Shown here: in pieces, positions 47,463 to 60,851 of the stretch | Position numbering within the stretch: position 1 is the first letter of the stretch | How the letters are laid out: every line of letters starts with the position of its first letter | NCBI RefSeq assembly: GCF_033304615.1 | Contig: NZ_CP129118.1 | Span: forward strand, 1,608,001 to 1,672,000 | Direction of reading: 5' to 3' | DNA: 64,000 nt | Source of the DNA: Sporosarcina oncorhynchi | GTDB lineage: Bacteria > Bacillota > Bacilli > Bacillales_A > Planococcaceae | Translations under genes and position numbers: made by a program | The notes under the pieces: model-generated | Databases searched by the model: none | Told to the model about the DNA's origin: nothing | What the model saw: only the letters and a program-made list of their open reading frames with translations

Positions 47463-48673
47463 GTTACAGGCTCAATTTCCGGTTCATCTAAGATGATATT
47501 CCTTCGCTTCATTTGAATGAAGAAAATAGCTGTCATACTCAAACTGATTACACCAAATATAATGACCATCGTTTGCAGTCCTACAAGATCCAAAAATGCC
47601 CCAGTACTTAGTAATACAATTTGGAACATGACCCGTTCCAACATGTTACGAAATGAGAAAAATCGTCCGTGAAATTCTTTCGGCATTTGTTTCTGGAAAA
47701 TAACCATTGCTGTTGGAAAAAAACAACCTAAAGCAAATCCTAATACAGCAAAAGCACTTAATGTTATCGTCATACTAGCGGCAAAATACAACATGAATTC
47801 CGCAACTGCAACCATCGTTGCAAAGAAAAACAGAATGACTGTTGTTTTCCATTTTCGCGCTATATATTTCACAGCAAATGAACCAATCATAAACGCAATG
47901 CCTTCAAATGTATAAACGAGTCCTTTTATTGATGCCGAATCTTGAATTTCGCTTAGATTGATGACGATTAAGTTGAATGATCCTAAAAATAGTAAAGGAA
48001 TCATCGTCATGACGAGCGTCATCCCGACAGTTGGATAAGCTTTCAATACAGGAAAAACATCCATAAATCCACTTTTTTCACGCTTCTCATTGCCGGCTTG
48101 GCTACTCCCCTTCCCTTCATCGATTTTCAATGCCATTGTGAAGAATAGTAATAGCCCGTATGCAAGTAAAGAAACCCAATACAATGATGCCAATGACCAG
48201 TAAACAAGCATGATACCTGCAAGTGCTGTTCCAGCAACTCGTGCAATCGTAGCAACGTTCATATGCATCCCATTCATCGTTAACAAGTCTTTATCTTTAA
48301 CGACTAACGGTATTGCTGACTGCAATGCCGGAAAGTAGAAAGTTGCAGAAATTTGGATTGATACGATAAAGGCAATCATCCACCATACAGATCCTGTTGC
48401 AATCGCCAGCAACATAAACAATACACTAATCATTCTGCCTAACCCTGCGATAATCAGTACTGTTTTCTTTCTTGATTGGTCGATAATCCTCCCAGCTGTT
48501 GGACCAGCGATGATACCGGCTAGTAAGCCGATTGATAAAATAACCGCTTTCACAAAATCAGATGGAATCTTCTCCTGTAAAAATTCAAGATTCCCGATAA
48601 TACCGGTCCATAATCCAAGTCCGGCAATCATTTCGCCGGTAAGAATTATCCAAACGTTACGGTTTCGCCACAT
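47438..48673 (-). CDS. MFS transporter
   Basis: 411 aa, 12 transmembrane helices. The loop 2-3 motif region reads GPTAGRIIDQSRKKTVLI, as in drug/macrolide-type MFS exporters of Bacilli. Start ATG 48673 has GGGGAAG upstream; 23 further codons are open but unsupported. Substrate unknown. Convergent with the endonuclease gene. Confidence 0.87.
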   Translation of the reverse strand: MWRNRNVWIILTGEMIAGLGLWTGIIGNLEFLQEKIPSDFVKAVILSIGLLAGIIAGPTAGRIIDQSRKKTVLIIAGLGRMISVLFMLLAIATGSVWWMIAFIVSIQISATFYFPALQSAIPLVVKDKDLLTMNGMHMNVATIARVAGTALAGIMLVYWSLASLYWVSLLAYGLLLFFTMALKIDEGKGSSQAGNEKREKSGFMDVFPVLKAYPTVGMTLVMTMIPLLFLGSFNLIVINLSEIQDSASIKGLVYTFEGIAFMIGSFAVKYIARKWKTTVILFFFATMVAVAEFMLYFAASMTITLSAFAVLGFALGCFFPTAMVIFQKQMPKEFHGRFFSFRNMLERVMFQIVLLSTGAFLDLVGLQTMVIIFGVISLSMTAIFFIQMKRRNIILDEPEIEPVTNPAAEIV

Positions 48674-48776
48674 GTCTCTTCCCCGCTCTTTTATATATTT
48701 CGATTGTCGAATTATTATACGATAGGATTCTGTGAATGTCACGACAATTTTATAGAAATGTAGTGAATGATAAAAG

Positions 48777-48816
48777 CAAGCCTACTTATAGCATATTTCG
48801 CTATAAGTAGGCTTGT
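48777..48816 (-). terminator. Hairpin terminator of parEC
   Basis: AAGCCTACTTATAGC pairs with GCTATAAGTAGGCTT over a 7-nt loop. The minus-strand tail is GCTTTTATC, so the T-run is short. Confidence 0.8.
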
Positions 48817-48823
48817 AAATGTA

Positions 48824-53250
<4,427 letters not shown>

Positions 53251-53493
53251 TTAGTAGTTATATAATATCGTATCGCTTCCTGTAAAGCTTGTCAAATCAA
53301 CGTTTCAAGAAGCTCGCTCAATTAATTGTATAGAAGAAACCGTTTTATTGCAATGAGATGTGGAAAATGTTGACTAACGATTGTCATATTGGAATCCGTT
53401 TTTCAGGCGCATAAACCAATTATCGTTCATTGTAGCGCTCAACAACTTCTGCTAAACTTGGGATATGGCAATACTATGACAAAGGGGAGCATT

Positions 53494-54096
53494 ATGGATA
53501 TTATTCTACTTATCATTTTCGCGTATTTACTCGGTTCGATCCCTTCTGCGCTTTGGATCGGCAAGCTTTTTTACAAAACAGATGTACGCCAACACGGAAG
53601 TGGAAACCTAGGCGCTACGAATACGTTTCGTGTTTTAGGTAAAACAGCTGGACTCATTGTGACGATAATTGACATATTAAAAGGAACTGCCGCTGTGCTG
53701 CTCGTTTCACTTCCCTATTTCAGTTCGACGGGCATGCATCCACTCTTCCTTGGAATTGTCGCGGTGATTGGTCATATGTTACCAATTTTCGCGGGTTTCA
53801 AAGGTGGGAAAGCCGTTGCTACATCAGGCGGCGTATTGCTTGGATATAACTGGCCAATTTTCATCATCGTGCTATTGACATTTTTGATTGCGCTGAAAAT
53901 TACAAAGATGGTATCATTGTCATCGATGATTGTCGCGCTTGTCGGATTCCTCTACTGTATCATCTATTATGTGTGGACGGGAGATTTCTACTTAATGATT
54001 GTTGTCGGTCTGATGGGGATTTTCATCTTTTACAGACATCGTGCAAATATTGGACGGATTAAGGCGGGAACCGAGCCTAAAGTGAAATGGTTATAA
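53494..54096 (+). CDS. plsY: Glycerol-3-phosphate acyltransferase PlsY
   Basis: 200 aa, about five transmembrane helices. Transfers acyl from acyl-phosphate to glycerol-3-phosphate, the first step of phospholipid synthesis. GSIPSALWIGK, GSGNLGATN and GHMLPIFAGFKGGKAVAT are the three conserved cytosolic loops. Start ATG 53494 with AAAGGGGAG upstream; the 35 further open codons are not supported. Confidence 0.96.
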   Translation: MDIILLIIFAYLLGSIPSALWIGKLFYKTDVRQHGSGNLGATNTFRVLGKTAGLIVTIIDILKGTAAVLLVSLPYFSSTGMHPLFLGIVAVIGHMLPIFAGFKGGKAVATSGGVLLGYNWPIFIIVLLTFLIALKITKMVSLSSMIVALVGFLYCIIYYVWTGDFYLMIVVGLMGIFIFYRHRANIGRIKAGTEPKVKWL

Positions 54097-54131
54097 TACA
54101 ATGGTTATAACGAACGGAAGGCGGGATAACA

Positions 54132-54425
54132 ATGAATATTAATTTATCGGACGAAGCGATTGAATGGTTCCACAAGGAAATGGAAGCTGTAACCGGTGAT
54201 TATATTAAATTTTTCGCAAGATACGGCGGCTCTAGTCCACTACACGAAGGTTTTTCACTTGGAATCACGAAAGAACAACCTGACGAAATGAAAGTGCATG
54301 TCGAGAAAAAAGGCATCCACTTCTATATTGAGGACAGAGATTTTTGGTATTTTGATGGCCACGACTTGCATGTGAATGTCGATTCTACAGCCAACGAACT
54401 CATTTATTCATACGAAAAAGCGTGA
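54132..54425 (+). CDS. yneR: HesB-like protein, YneR family
   Basis: 97 aa, IscA/HesB fold. Cysteines used for iron-sulfur transfer in true IscA are absent (no Cys at all), so this is a structural relative without cluster-carrier residues, as in YneR. GAAGGCGG precedes the ATG. Placement after plsY matches B. subtilis yneS-yneR. Confidence 0.85.
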   Translation: MNINLSDEAIEWFHKEMEAVTGDYIKFFARYGGSSPLHEGFSLGITKEQPDEMKVHVEKKGIHFYIEDRDFWYFDGHDLHVNVDSTANELIYSYEKA

Positions 54426-54449
54426 TAACTTCCAGTTATCCGCTTTTTT
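54416..54449 (+). terminator. Intrinsic terminator of plsY-yneR
   Basis: AAAAGCG/CGCTTTT and GATAACT/AGTTATC stack in one stem; the left arm overlaps the yneR stop. Confidence 0.9.
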
Positions 54450-54629
54450 AATGCCGTAATTTCCCTATTACAGTCTGTAATGTATTTGTAAAATAGAGGG
54501 CTCAGCGTAATCAGAGCAAGCACTACATAGCTTATACCTGGTCTATGGACAATTTTTCCTGCCAATCCTTCATTCCTTCCATGCTACGATTATTTACGAA
54601 GAAAGAATAAAATGTTTGGAGGATTACGT

Positions 54630-55997
54630 ATGAAAAAACAATTATTATCTGTTGCACTCGTCACTTGTGTAGGGTTCGGCTCACTCGCCATGCCTTCATT
54701 TGATAAAACAAACCATGTTTCTGCTGCCACTGTGACAACTCAATCGAATCAGCAAGTTGTGAATGCGAAAGCGGACCAACTTATTGCGACAGCTAAAAGT
54801 CTGATGGGTAAATCCACATATAGTACTGCTGTCTACAAACCGACATATCCCTATAAATTCTCTTGTGCCACATTCCTTATGTACATATTCGAGAAAAATG
54901 GGGTGGACATTGCCACATACAATGAAGATTACATGATGCAGCAAGGCACGCCAGTTTCAAAAGGCAATTGGCAAAAAGGTGATCTGTTGTTTTTCAAGAG
55001 TAAAAAGACAGGAACCGATCCCGATCATGTTGCCATGTATATTGGTGACAATAAGGTCATCCATATGGCGGACTCTAAACAAAACATCGTCATCTCTGAC
55101 TTGAATAGCAAACCGTACTATACAGACAGTTATTTCGGTGCAAGAAGAGTTTTGCCGAGTCTACTTCCTTCGTCTCCGGCAACTGCTGGTGATAAAATCG
55201 TCAGTCTTGCGTACGAGTTAAAAGACTCCGCCACGATTGGTAATGTTAATAATGAAACGCAAAAAAGATTCACACCGACAGGTTTCGTAGATCATGTTTA
55301 CAAGAAGAATGGCATTACGTTGAACGCAAACAATCTCGCTTCCTTGCAAGCTAAAGGTACAACAGTCTCTAAATCTAATTTACAAAAAGGTGATCTTGTA
55401 TTCTTCAATAGTGTAAAAGGTTCCAAGAATGCAAGTCTCGTAGGTATCTATGCAGGTGAACACCGGCTAATCATTCCAAATTCCGGCGGTGTCCTATCAC
55501 GTGTATTGCTTGTCGATTATTATCAAGATCACTTTATTACCGCAAAACGAGTGGTTCCAAACAAAGCTATATCGTCTCCAACCGTACAACTGCCTGCTGC
55601 ATCAACAGGTACTGCCGATACAAACAAAGTGGTTAGCTTGGCAACAAGTTTAACGGGAAAGGCGAAATTCGGCTATACTTATGATGAAAAATCGCTTACG
55701 TTTACGGGGGCTGGCTTCACGTATTACGTCTATAAGCGAAACGGCATTGATCTGAAATATAAAATGGCTAGCGATCAGGCTAAAACGGGAAGTTCCGTAC
55801 TGAAGTCCAAGTTAGTTCAAGGTGATTTGCTCTTCTTCTCAACGGATGGAAAACGAAAAAGGATTACACAAACGGGTATTTATATTGGAGGTAACCAATT
55901 TATTAGTCTCTCCACTTCAGGGGACGTAGTTAAACAGAGTCTTTCCTCTTCCTGGTCGGTCAATAACTATGTACAAGCAAAAAGAGTTGTAAAATAA
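54630..55997 (+). CDS. Secreted protein with three NlpC/P60 domains, two apparently inactive
   Basis: 455 aa. Signal peptide with cleavage near SAAT (~residue 33). Domain 1 (~45-175) keeps the catalytic Cys79 (KFSCATF) and His133 (PDHVAMYIG). Domain 2 (~187-308) reads RFTPTGFV and ASLVGIYAG, losing both Cys and His. Domain 3 (~330-455) reads TFTGAGFT and RITQTGIYIG, losing both as well. NlpC/P60 enzymes cut gamma-D-Glu to diamino-acid bonds in cell-wall peptides; here one active and two binding-type copies are likely. GGAGG lies upstream of ATG 54630. Confidence 0.86.
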   Translation: MKKQLLSVALVTCVGFGSLAMPSFDKTNHVSAATVTTQSNQQVVNAKADQLIATAKSLMGKSTYSTAVYKPTYPYKFSCATFLMYIFEKNGVDIATYNEDYMMQQGTPVSKGNWQKGDLLFFKSKKTGTDPDHVAMYIGDNKVIHMADSKQNIVISDLNSKPYYTDSYFGARRVLPSLLPSSPATAGDKIVSLAYELKDSATIGNVNNETQKRFTPTGFVDHVYKKNGITLNANNLASLQAKGTTVSKSNLQKGDLVFFNSVKGSKNASLVGIYAGEHRLIIPNSGGVLSRVLLVDYYQDHFITAKRVVPNKAISSPTVQLPAASTGTADTNKVVSLATSLTGKAKFGYTYDEKSLTFTGAGFTYYVYKRNGIDLKYKMASDQAKTGSSVLKSKLVQGDLLFFSTDGKRKRITQTGIYIGGNQFISLSTSGDVVKQSLSSSWSVNNYVQAKRVVK

Positions 55998-56000
55998 AGC

Positions 56001-56042
56001 AAAAAGAAGCTACTTAACGGTTCTCGTTAGGTGCTTCTTTTT
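56001..56042. terminator. Bidirectional terminator
   Basis: AAAAAGAAGC/GCTTCTTTTT outer stem with inner AACG/CGTT. Convergent genes end on either side; the right part overlaps the Mur-ligase gene end. Confidence 0.85.
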
Positions 56043-57415
56043 AACTTTTTCGCAAAACTGATCATTGAACGACTGGACATTGGGCCTTTGATAAGTACGA
56101 CAGTCTGGTCATCCAACATATGATCTAACAGATTACCAATTTCTACAGCATCCTTAAATGTTCGTATCGATGCCGTGCTTCCATCTTTCTTTGCTTGTAT
56201 TGCAATCTCTTCAGCTTTCTGCCCGATTGTAATAAGTGTATGAATAGTACGCTTTGCGATTAGACTACCGATTTCACGGTGATATTTCTTCTCAAAATCG
56301 CCTAACCTTTTAATGTCACCTAAAATTAACATCGTTTTTTTGCCCTTACCGAGTTCATCGACTACTTTTAGAGCGGCTTTCATCGATGTGGGGTTATTGG
56401 TCCATGTATCATCGATGATTAGACAGCCGTTTTTCCCTATCGTACATTCCAGATGTCTTGCCATTTCCTTGAATGAACGTAATCTGGCTATCGCCTGCCC
56501 GACATCCATTTTCATCGCTTGAACCGCCGCAAGAGCAGCAAGAGCATTGCTCACTTGGTGTTCGCCAAAACCAGGGATAAATGCTTCATAGCTTTCATTT
56601 TCAGTATGGACAATGAAATCCATGCCGGTTTTCCCGAAGGTCATGTTCGAAGCACGCACATGTGCTTTTTTATCTGTTCCAAAATAGATGATCTCGCCTG
56701 TAAACAGACGAAGATTTATTTTCTTCGTGTTTGCATCATCCGCATTTAAAATCAACACACCACCTTCACGGATACCTCCCACAATTTCAGCTTTGGCTCG
56801 AATATAACCTTCAAGATCAACACAACCGTCCAGATGATGAACACCTACGTTCGTCAAAATGCCGATTGTCGGTTGATAAATCATGCACTGATGTGCGATA
56901 TTTCCGGAGTTTCCCAGTCCATGTTCAAAGACAGCTACTTCTGTTGTGTCGTCAATTCCCATTAAATAAGGAAATGATTGCCTAGGCTCATTTATACTGC
57001 TGACTGAAGCATGCACTTTTCTATCTGCAGACAAAATATGTTTGAGCATTTCTTTCGTCGTTGTCTTACCACAAGTTCCTGTTATCGTAATAACGGGTAG
57101 TTGAAAGAGGCTCCTGTAATAATTAATGAATCTCCAATAGGATTGGACGAGACTCGTCACTTTCATAACCGTTGTATTTGGCAAAGCTGCTTTCAATTCA
57201 CTATCAGGCTTATCCGTTATGACGAGTGCCGGGCCATTCAAATCAATTGCTTTCCAATCAGCGGAATCCGCCCTGCTCATGAATAAAAGCGTATGGCTTT
57301 TCACATGCTCATGCCTTTTATAATAGATGGCATCGGTCACGTACCAATTTTCCCGACCGGAAATAATTTTTCCATCCAACAACATTCGGATTGATCTGAC
57401 TGTCAATTTCTTCAA
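56027..57415 (-). CDS. MurF-like Mur ligase, paralogue 1
   Basis: 462 aa. N-terminal domain (1-105) resembles the MurF substrate-binding domain. P-loop GTCGKTTTKE at 113-122. Metal-binding Glu/His region EHGLGNSGNIAHQ and TNVGVHHL; Lys likely carbamylated in RAKAEIV. C-terminal domain has IDDTWTNNPTS where MurF has DDSYNANP, LGDIKRLG, and IKGPMSSRS. Such enzymes join an amino acid or dipeptide to an acyl-phosphate intermediate. Substrate unknown. TTG start with GGAGGGATAAAT; 2 bp after the ATP-grasp gene, so coupled. Confidence 0.85.
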   Translation of the reverse strand: MKKLTVRSIRMLLDGKIISGRENWYVTDAIYYKRHEHVKSHTLLFMSRADSADWKAIDLNGPALVITDKPDSELKAALPNTTVMKVTSLVQSYWRFINYYRSLFQLPVITITGTCGKTTTKEMLKHILSADRKVHASVSSINEPRQSFPYLMGIDDTTEVAVFEHGLGNSGNIAHQCMIYQPTIGILTNVGVHHLDGCVDLEGYIRAKAEIVGGIREGGVLILNADDANTKKINLRLFTGEIIYFGTDKKAHVRASNMTFGKTGMDFIVHTENESYEAFIPGFGEHQVSNALAALAAVQAMKMDVGQAIARLRSFKEMARHLECTIGKNGCLIIDDTWTNNPTSMKAALKVVDELGKGKKTMLILGDIKRLGDFEKKYHREIGSLIAKRTIHTLITIGQKAEEIAIQAKKDGSTASIRTFKDAVEIGNLLDHMLDDQTVVLIKGPMSSRSMISFAKKLKRST

Positions 57416-57417
57416 AT

Positions 57418-58716
57418 TTATCCCTCCTCTTTTCTATTCTCAGATAAAGACCTTCTACGCTTACCAATGAATTGAGTAATTTTCGTGTGCATTTCATTGT
57501 TACCGAAATTATGGAACATGGCGATGGATGGGACATGGTTAGCTTCAATCACCCAGACCTTTCCTCCCTCTTCCACTCCGATATCGAATCCAATGATCGA
57601 GAGATTGTTCAACTGTGCTGAAAGAGCAATCGAGCCGTTTATACAAACCTGTTCTATATGGCTATCTGGGACACTTAAAACTTCTTCTACTGCCAATAGC
57701 TTCTGGGCACGATTCGTAATGAAATAACCGGGTGCCGCTACTTTCACAAGCTTTCCTGTTGCAATCCAACCATACTCTTCGTCGAATTGCGTAATGACGC
57801 GGACATCAAACGGGCAACCGTCTACTATGCCGAGAGCAATATAGTATTGGATAATATAATCCTCTCTTGACAGATGAAGTGAATGTATAGACTGAAAAAG
57901 AGCATCAAACGTTTTATATGTTGAGAGGTTGTTCCTTTTCTGCACTTCAAAATCTCCGCTAGGCATAATCGTTATTTTAACAATCCCTTTTCCTTGTTGG
58001 CCAACAGCCGGTTTAATGATCGCTTTCCCGTAATTACGAAGAAAAGCTTTTAATGTCGATTTTGTGCAAAGGTCTGTATGCGGCATAAAAGGGCGTATAG
58101 TCCTACTTCTGATGAAAGACTGGTATTGGCTCCACTTACTGTTTCGTTCATGCAAGATGGTATCGTAGAGGAAAAAGGCGCCCTCAGCATATCCAATTTC
58201 CAAAACCATTGTATGACATCCTACAAAGGCATCGCCAAGCTTTCCCGCCACTGCAAGGAGGAAACGATTTAGCTTCCAGTGGATAAGAAAATTCATATAT
58301 CGTGGTGTACACTCTGTATCTTGTACTGTCTTATGAACCGTTTTCCAGTTGGCTCCTTCACGCTTCCTTTGAAGCGTATAAAAAGTTCTGCACGGCGTAT
58401 AGGAAATTGTCGGATTGACTTGAATAATATACGTCTTTTTTGGATGAAGTTGTTTTATCAGACAGGGGACGATTGATTTTCTATCCGTAACAATTGGCTC
58501 ATTATCATTGACAACTAAATTGTACGTCTCTCCGGATTTAATTATCCGAATTAACTCAGGTCCAAGGAGAGGTCTAATAAACAATGGTTGCAAATTGTTG
58601 AGCAAACTTGTAAGAACGGATTCGGAATAGACGTGTATATCAGGAACATGCGGTGATAGACGCTTTGTGTTTTTTAGCAGTTTATAATGACCAAAGCGTC
58701 CACGTGTAATTGTCAT
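57418..58716 (-). CDS. YheC/YheD-family ATP-grasp protein
   Basis: 432 aa. The C-terminal half is an ATP-grasp domain: KPAVGQQGKGIVKI (ATP-binding loop), FDVRVITQFD, GWIATGKLVKVAAPG, and GFDIGVEEGGKVWVIEANHVP. It matches YheC/YheD, described as spore-coat-associated. The N-terminal part (1-190) is the family's beta-rich extension. Possible function: forming an amide or ester link with ATP. First of the downstream pair with Mur paralogue 1; GGAGGGAATGGT precedes the ATG. Confidence 0.85.
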   Translation of the reverse strand: MTITRGRFGHYKLLKNTKRLSPHVPDIHVYSESVLTSLLNNLQPLFIRPLLGPELIRIIKSGETYNLVVNDNEPIVTDRKSIVPCLIKQLHPKKTYIIQVNPTISYTPCRTFYTLQRKREGANWKTVHKTVQDTECTPRYMNFLIHWKLNRFLLAVAGKLGDAFVGCHTMVLEIGYAEGAFFLYDTILHERNSKWSQYQSFIRSRTIRPFMPHTDLCTKSTLKAFLRNYGKAIIKPAVGQQGKGIVKITIMPSGDFEVQKRNNLSTYKTFDALFQSIHSLHLSREDYIIQYYIALGIVDGCPFDVRVITQFDEEYGWIATGKLVKVAAPGYFITNRAQKLLAVEEVLSVPDSHIEQVCINGSIALSAQLNNLSIIGFDIGVEEGGKVWVIEANHVPSIAMFHNFGNNEMHTKITQFIGKRRRSLSENRKEEG

Positions 58717-58758
58717 ACCATTCCCTCCTATTGCAAACCAGCGATCATGATGAAGAAT

Positions 58759-59196
58759 CTATTCACATCCTAAAGCCCTAATTGAGCCTTTTTTCACAGC
58801 TAATAATCCGTTCTGGTCAAAAAAACCTGAAATGGTAAAGCGTTTGACGAAATCAACTTTCGTCCTCTCGTCGGTATCGTAGAAAACTGCAACAAACGGA
58901 TACTCCTTGCCATTTACCGTGCCCATACCAGAAACGGTAACTTCACATGCATGGCTATTGTTACAACATTCGACACAAGATACTTTTGTCGCCGTAAATA
59001 TGAAGCTGTATTTAGCGCCTTCCGTCTGCTCATCCTCAAAATCGACAACTAGTAATGCGTTATCAAGTGCAGAAACACAAACGTTTGCGTGATAGGTCAG
59101 ACACCCTTTAACTGTATAATGTTGTCCGTGAAACTTGGCGTGGCGAGCAAAAGATTCTGCATCTGCTTTCACACCGCAATGACATTCCAAACCCAT
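58759..59196 (-). CDS. Cys-rich protein of unknown family
   Basis: 145 aa with nine cysteines, including ECHCGV at the N-terminus, KVSCVECCNNSHAC in the middle and a C-terminal GCE. No signal peptide and no membrane segment. Strong predicted beta content; SGFFDQNGLLAVKKGSIRALGC ends it. Resembles small Cys-rich spore surface proteins in composition only. AAAGGAGG precedes the ATG by ~8 nt. Lies between the ATP-grasp gene and Mur paralogue 2, all on the same strand. Confidence 0.78.
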   Translation of the reverse strand: MGLECHCGVKADAESFARHAKFHGQHYTVKGCLTYHANVCVSALDNALLVVDFEDEQTEGAKYSFIFTATKVSCVECCNNSHACEVTVSGMGTVNGKEYPFVAVFYDTDERTKVDFVKRFTISGFFDQNGLLAVKKGSIRALGCE

Positions 59197-59298
59197 AAAA
59201 TTTCCTCCTTTTTTTGTATGATACTTTAGTATATTGCTGAAAATCTAAGTAGACTTGGTGTTTGTCCCATTCGGGAAGCTGTTTAAACGTCTAGACCC

Positions 59299-60678
59299 TT
59301 ACGTCTGTTTTCGCAGCAGAAGAGCAAGTTTTGCAATGGCGTCGCTGTACATATCCCCTTTAATGAGAATGATTGTATGGCTATCCACAATTTCGTTCAA
59401 CAGTTTAAAAGCGCCATGCTGATTAGCAAACGAATACACTTCTTTTACAGGATTTGTTCTTTTGACATACTCCGCCATAATACTCGCATGCTCCCCCACC
59501 GTAATTAGCACATCCACTTTGTTGTCGGCGATAATCTTACCGGCGTGTTTATGGATAATGAATCCCCAAGAACCCAAATCCGTTATCGTACCGATGATAG
59601 CTATTTTCTTTTTGGTTTCACCAACAGCATTTAGCACTTTCAAAGCCGCTTCGAGGGAAGTTGTCGTTATGCTCCATGTATCATCGATTAGGATTGAATC
59701 ATTCAAACCATCTCGGACTTGTAATTGCTTATTTAGCGGTTCATACGTCTTCAGTCGTTCCTTCACGGTTTCAAAATCCATGTTCACTGCATCCGCTGCG
59801 GCAATGGCAAACAACGCATTATATACTTGATGCACGCCAAGCCCAGGAACGTAGACTTGATGTCTCTTGCCATTTCTCAAGACGGTAAAATGCATACCTT
59901 GAGAAGAAAAGGAAATATCACTTGCTCGGTAATTACATGGTTCATGGATGCCGACTGTGATGACTTTACCTTTGAATTTAGATAGATCCAAGCGCTTCGT
60001 GTACAAATCATCACAATTTATAAGCAGTTTTCCATCTGGTCCGAGTGCATGACATAGTTCCCCTTTAGCCGCAATATAGCCTTCTATTGTTTTACAATAA
60101 TTTAAATGATGTTCTCCGATATTCGTGATGATACCGATTGTTGGTTTTAAGTAAGCGGCAGCCTTCGTCAAATCTCCTGGTGCACCTACAGCTGTTTCAA
60201 ATACAGCCGTTTCGGTTGTATTTCCAATACTGAACAAGTTCGTCAGATGAGCTGTCCGTGAATTGTTCGTACTAATTGAATGTGCTATTTCACGATTTGT
60301 AGAAAGAATATGGAAAATCATCTCCTTCGTTGTCGTTTTGCCAGCAGTACCCGTTACTGCAATTACTGGGATATCAATATTTTGTCGATAGTCATTAATC
60401 ACCTTCCAATAGGCTTCCTCCAAATCTTCCACCTTGATAATCGTCACATTTTTCTTATCTTCATACCGGCGCAGCACTTTGTCCGTCACGATTGTCAACG
60501 GAAAAAACGCCTCCAACCGATCCCAGTTGACGATCTTTCCTTTTAAGAACAACAACGTGTCCGGATGTCTGACCTGTTTCAACCGGTAAGCCGCATGTCT
60601 GATAAGCGTTTCGTCTCTCCCCTGAATTAATGAACCAGCTATTAATTTCCGGACATAACCGGCAGATAACGGTTTCAA
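59299..60678 (-). CDS. MurF-like Mur ligase, paralogue 2
   Basis: 459 aa from TTG 60678, chosen because AAAGGAGTGATC lies 3-14 nt upstream; ATG 60705 has no site. P-loop GTAGKTTTKE (near 110), ETAVGAPGDLTKAA and TNIGEHHL for metal and phosphate binding, AAKGELCH with the probable carbamylated Lys. The third domain reads IDDTWSITTTSLE, IGTITDLGS and IKGDMYSD, more divergent than paralogue 1. ATP-dependent amide ligase by family; substrate unknown. Confidence 0.83.
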   Translation of the reverse strand: MKPLSAGYVRKLIAGSLIQGRDETLIRHAAYRLKQVRHPDTLLFLKGKIVNWDRLEAFFPLTIVTDKVLRRYEDKKNVTIIKVEDLEEAYWKVINDYRQNIDIPVIAVTGTAGKTTTKEMIFHILSTNREIAHSISTNNSRTAHLTNLFSIGNTTETAVFETAVGAPGDLTKAAAYLKPTIGIITNIGEHHLNYCKTIEGYIAAKGELCHALGPDGKLLINCDDLYTKRLDLSKFKGKVITVGIHEPCNYRASDISFSSQGMHFTVLRNGKRHQVYVPGLGVHQVYNALFAIAAADAVNMDFETVKERLKTYEPLNKQLQVRDGLNDSILIDDTWSITTTSLEAALKVLNAVGETKKKIAIIGTITDLGSWGFIIHKHAGKIIADNKVDVLITVGEHASIMAEYVKRTNPVKEVYSFANQHGAFKLLNEIVDSHTIILIKGDMYSDAIAKLALLLRKQT

Positions 60679-60851
60679 TTCGATCACTCCTTTCACCTCT
60701 ACCATCCTATGTTCCTTTTATACTGCCGGCTTGTACGGATACCTATAGAAATAAAATTATGACCCGTACATATAGGGTGTATAACCATACAGATAGCTAA
60801 TTGACTCATAAGTTATATAGAGTTGTCTTATTCCAAAGGGGTTGACTAGTT
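60679..60851. promoter_or_regulatory. Divergent promoter region of the ligase cluster
   Basis: 173 bp between the minus-strand Mur gene and the plus-strand ATP-grasp gene. Holds GTACGG and CCGTAC half-sites 27 bp apart and TATAGG/CCTATA echoes. No clear -35/-10 pair could be assigned on either strand. Confidence 0.3.
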
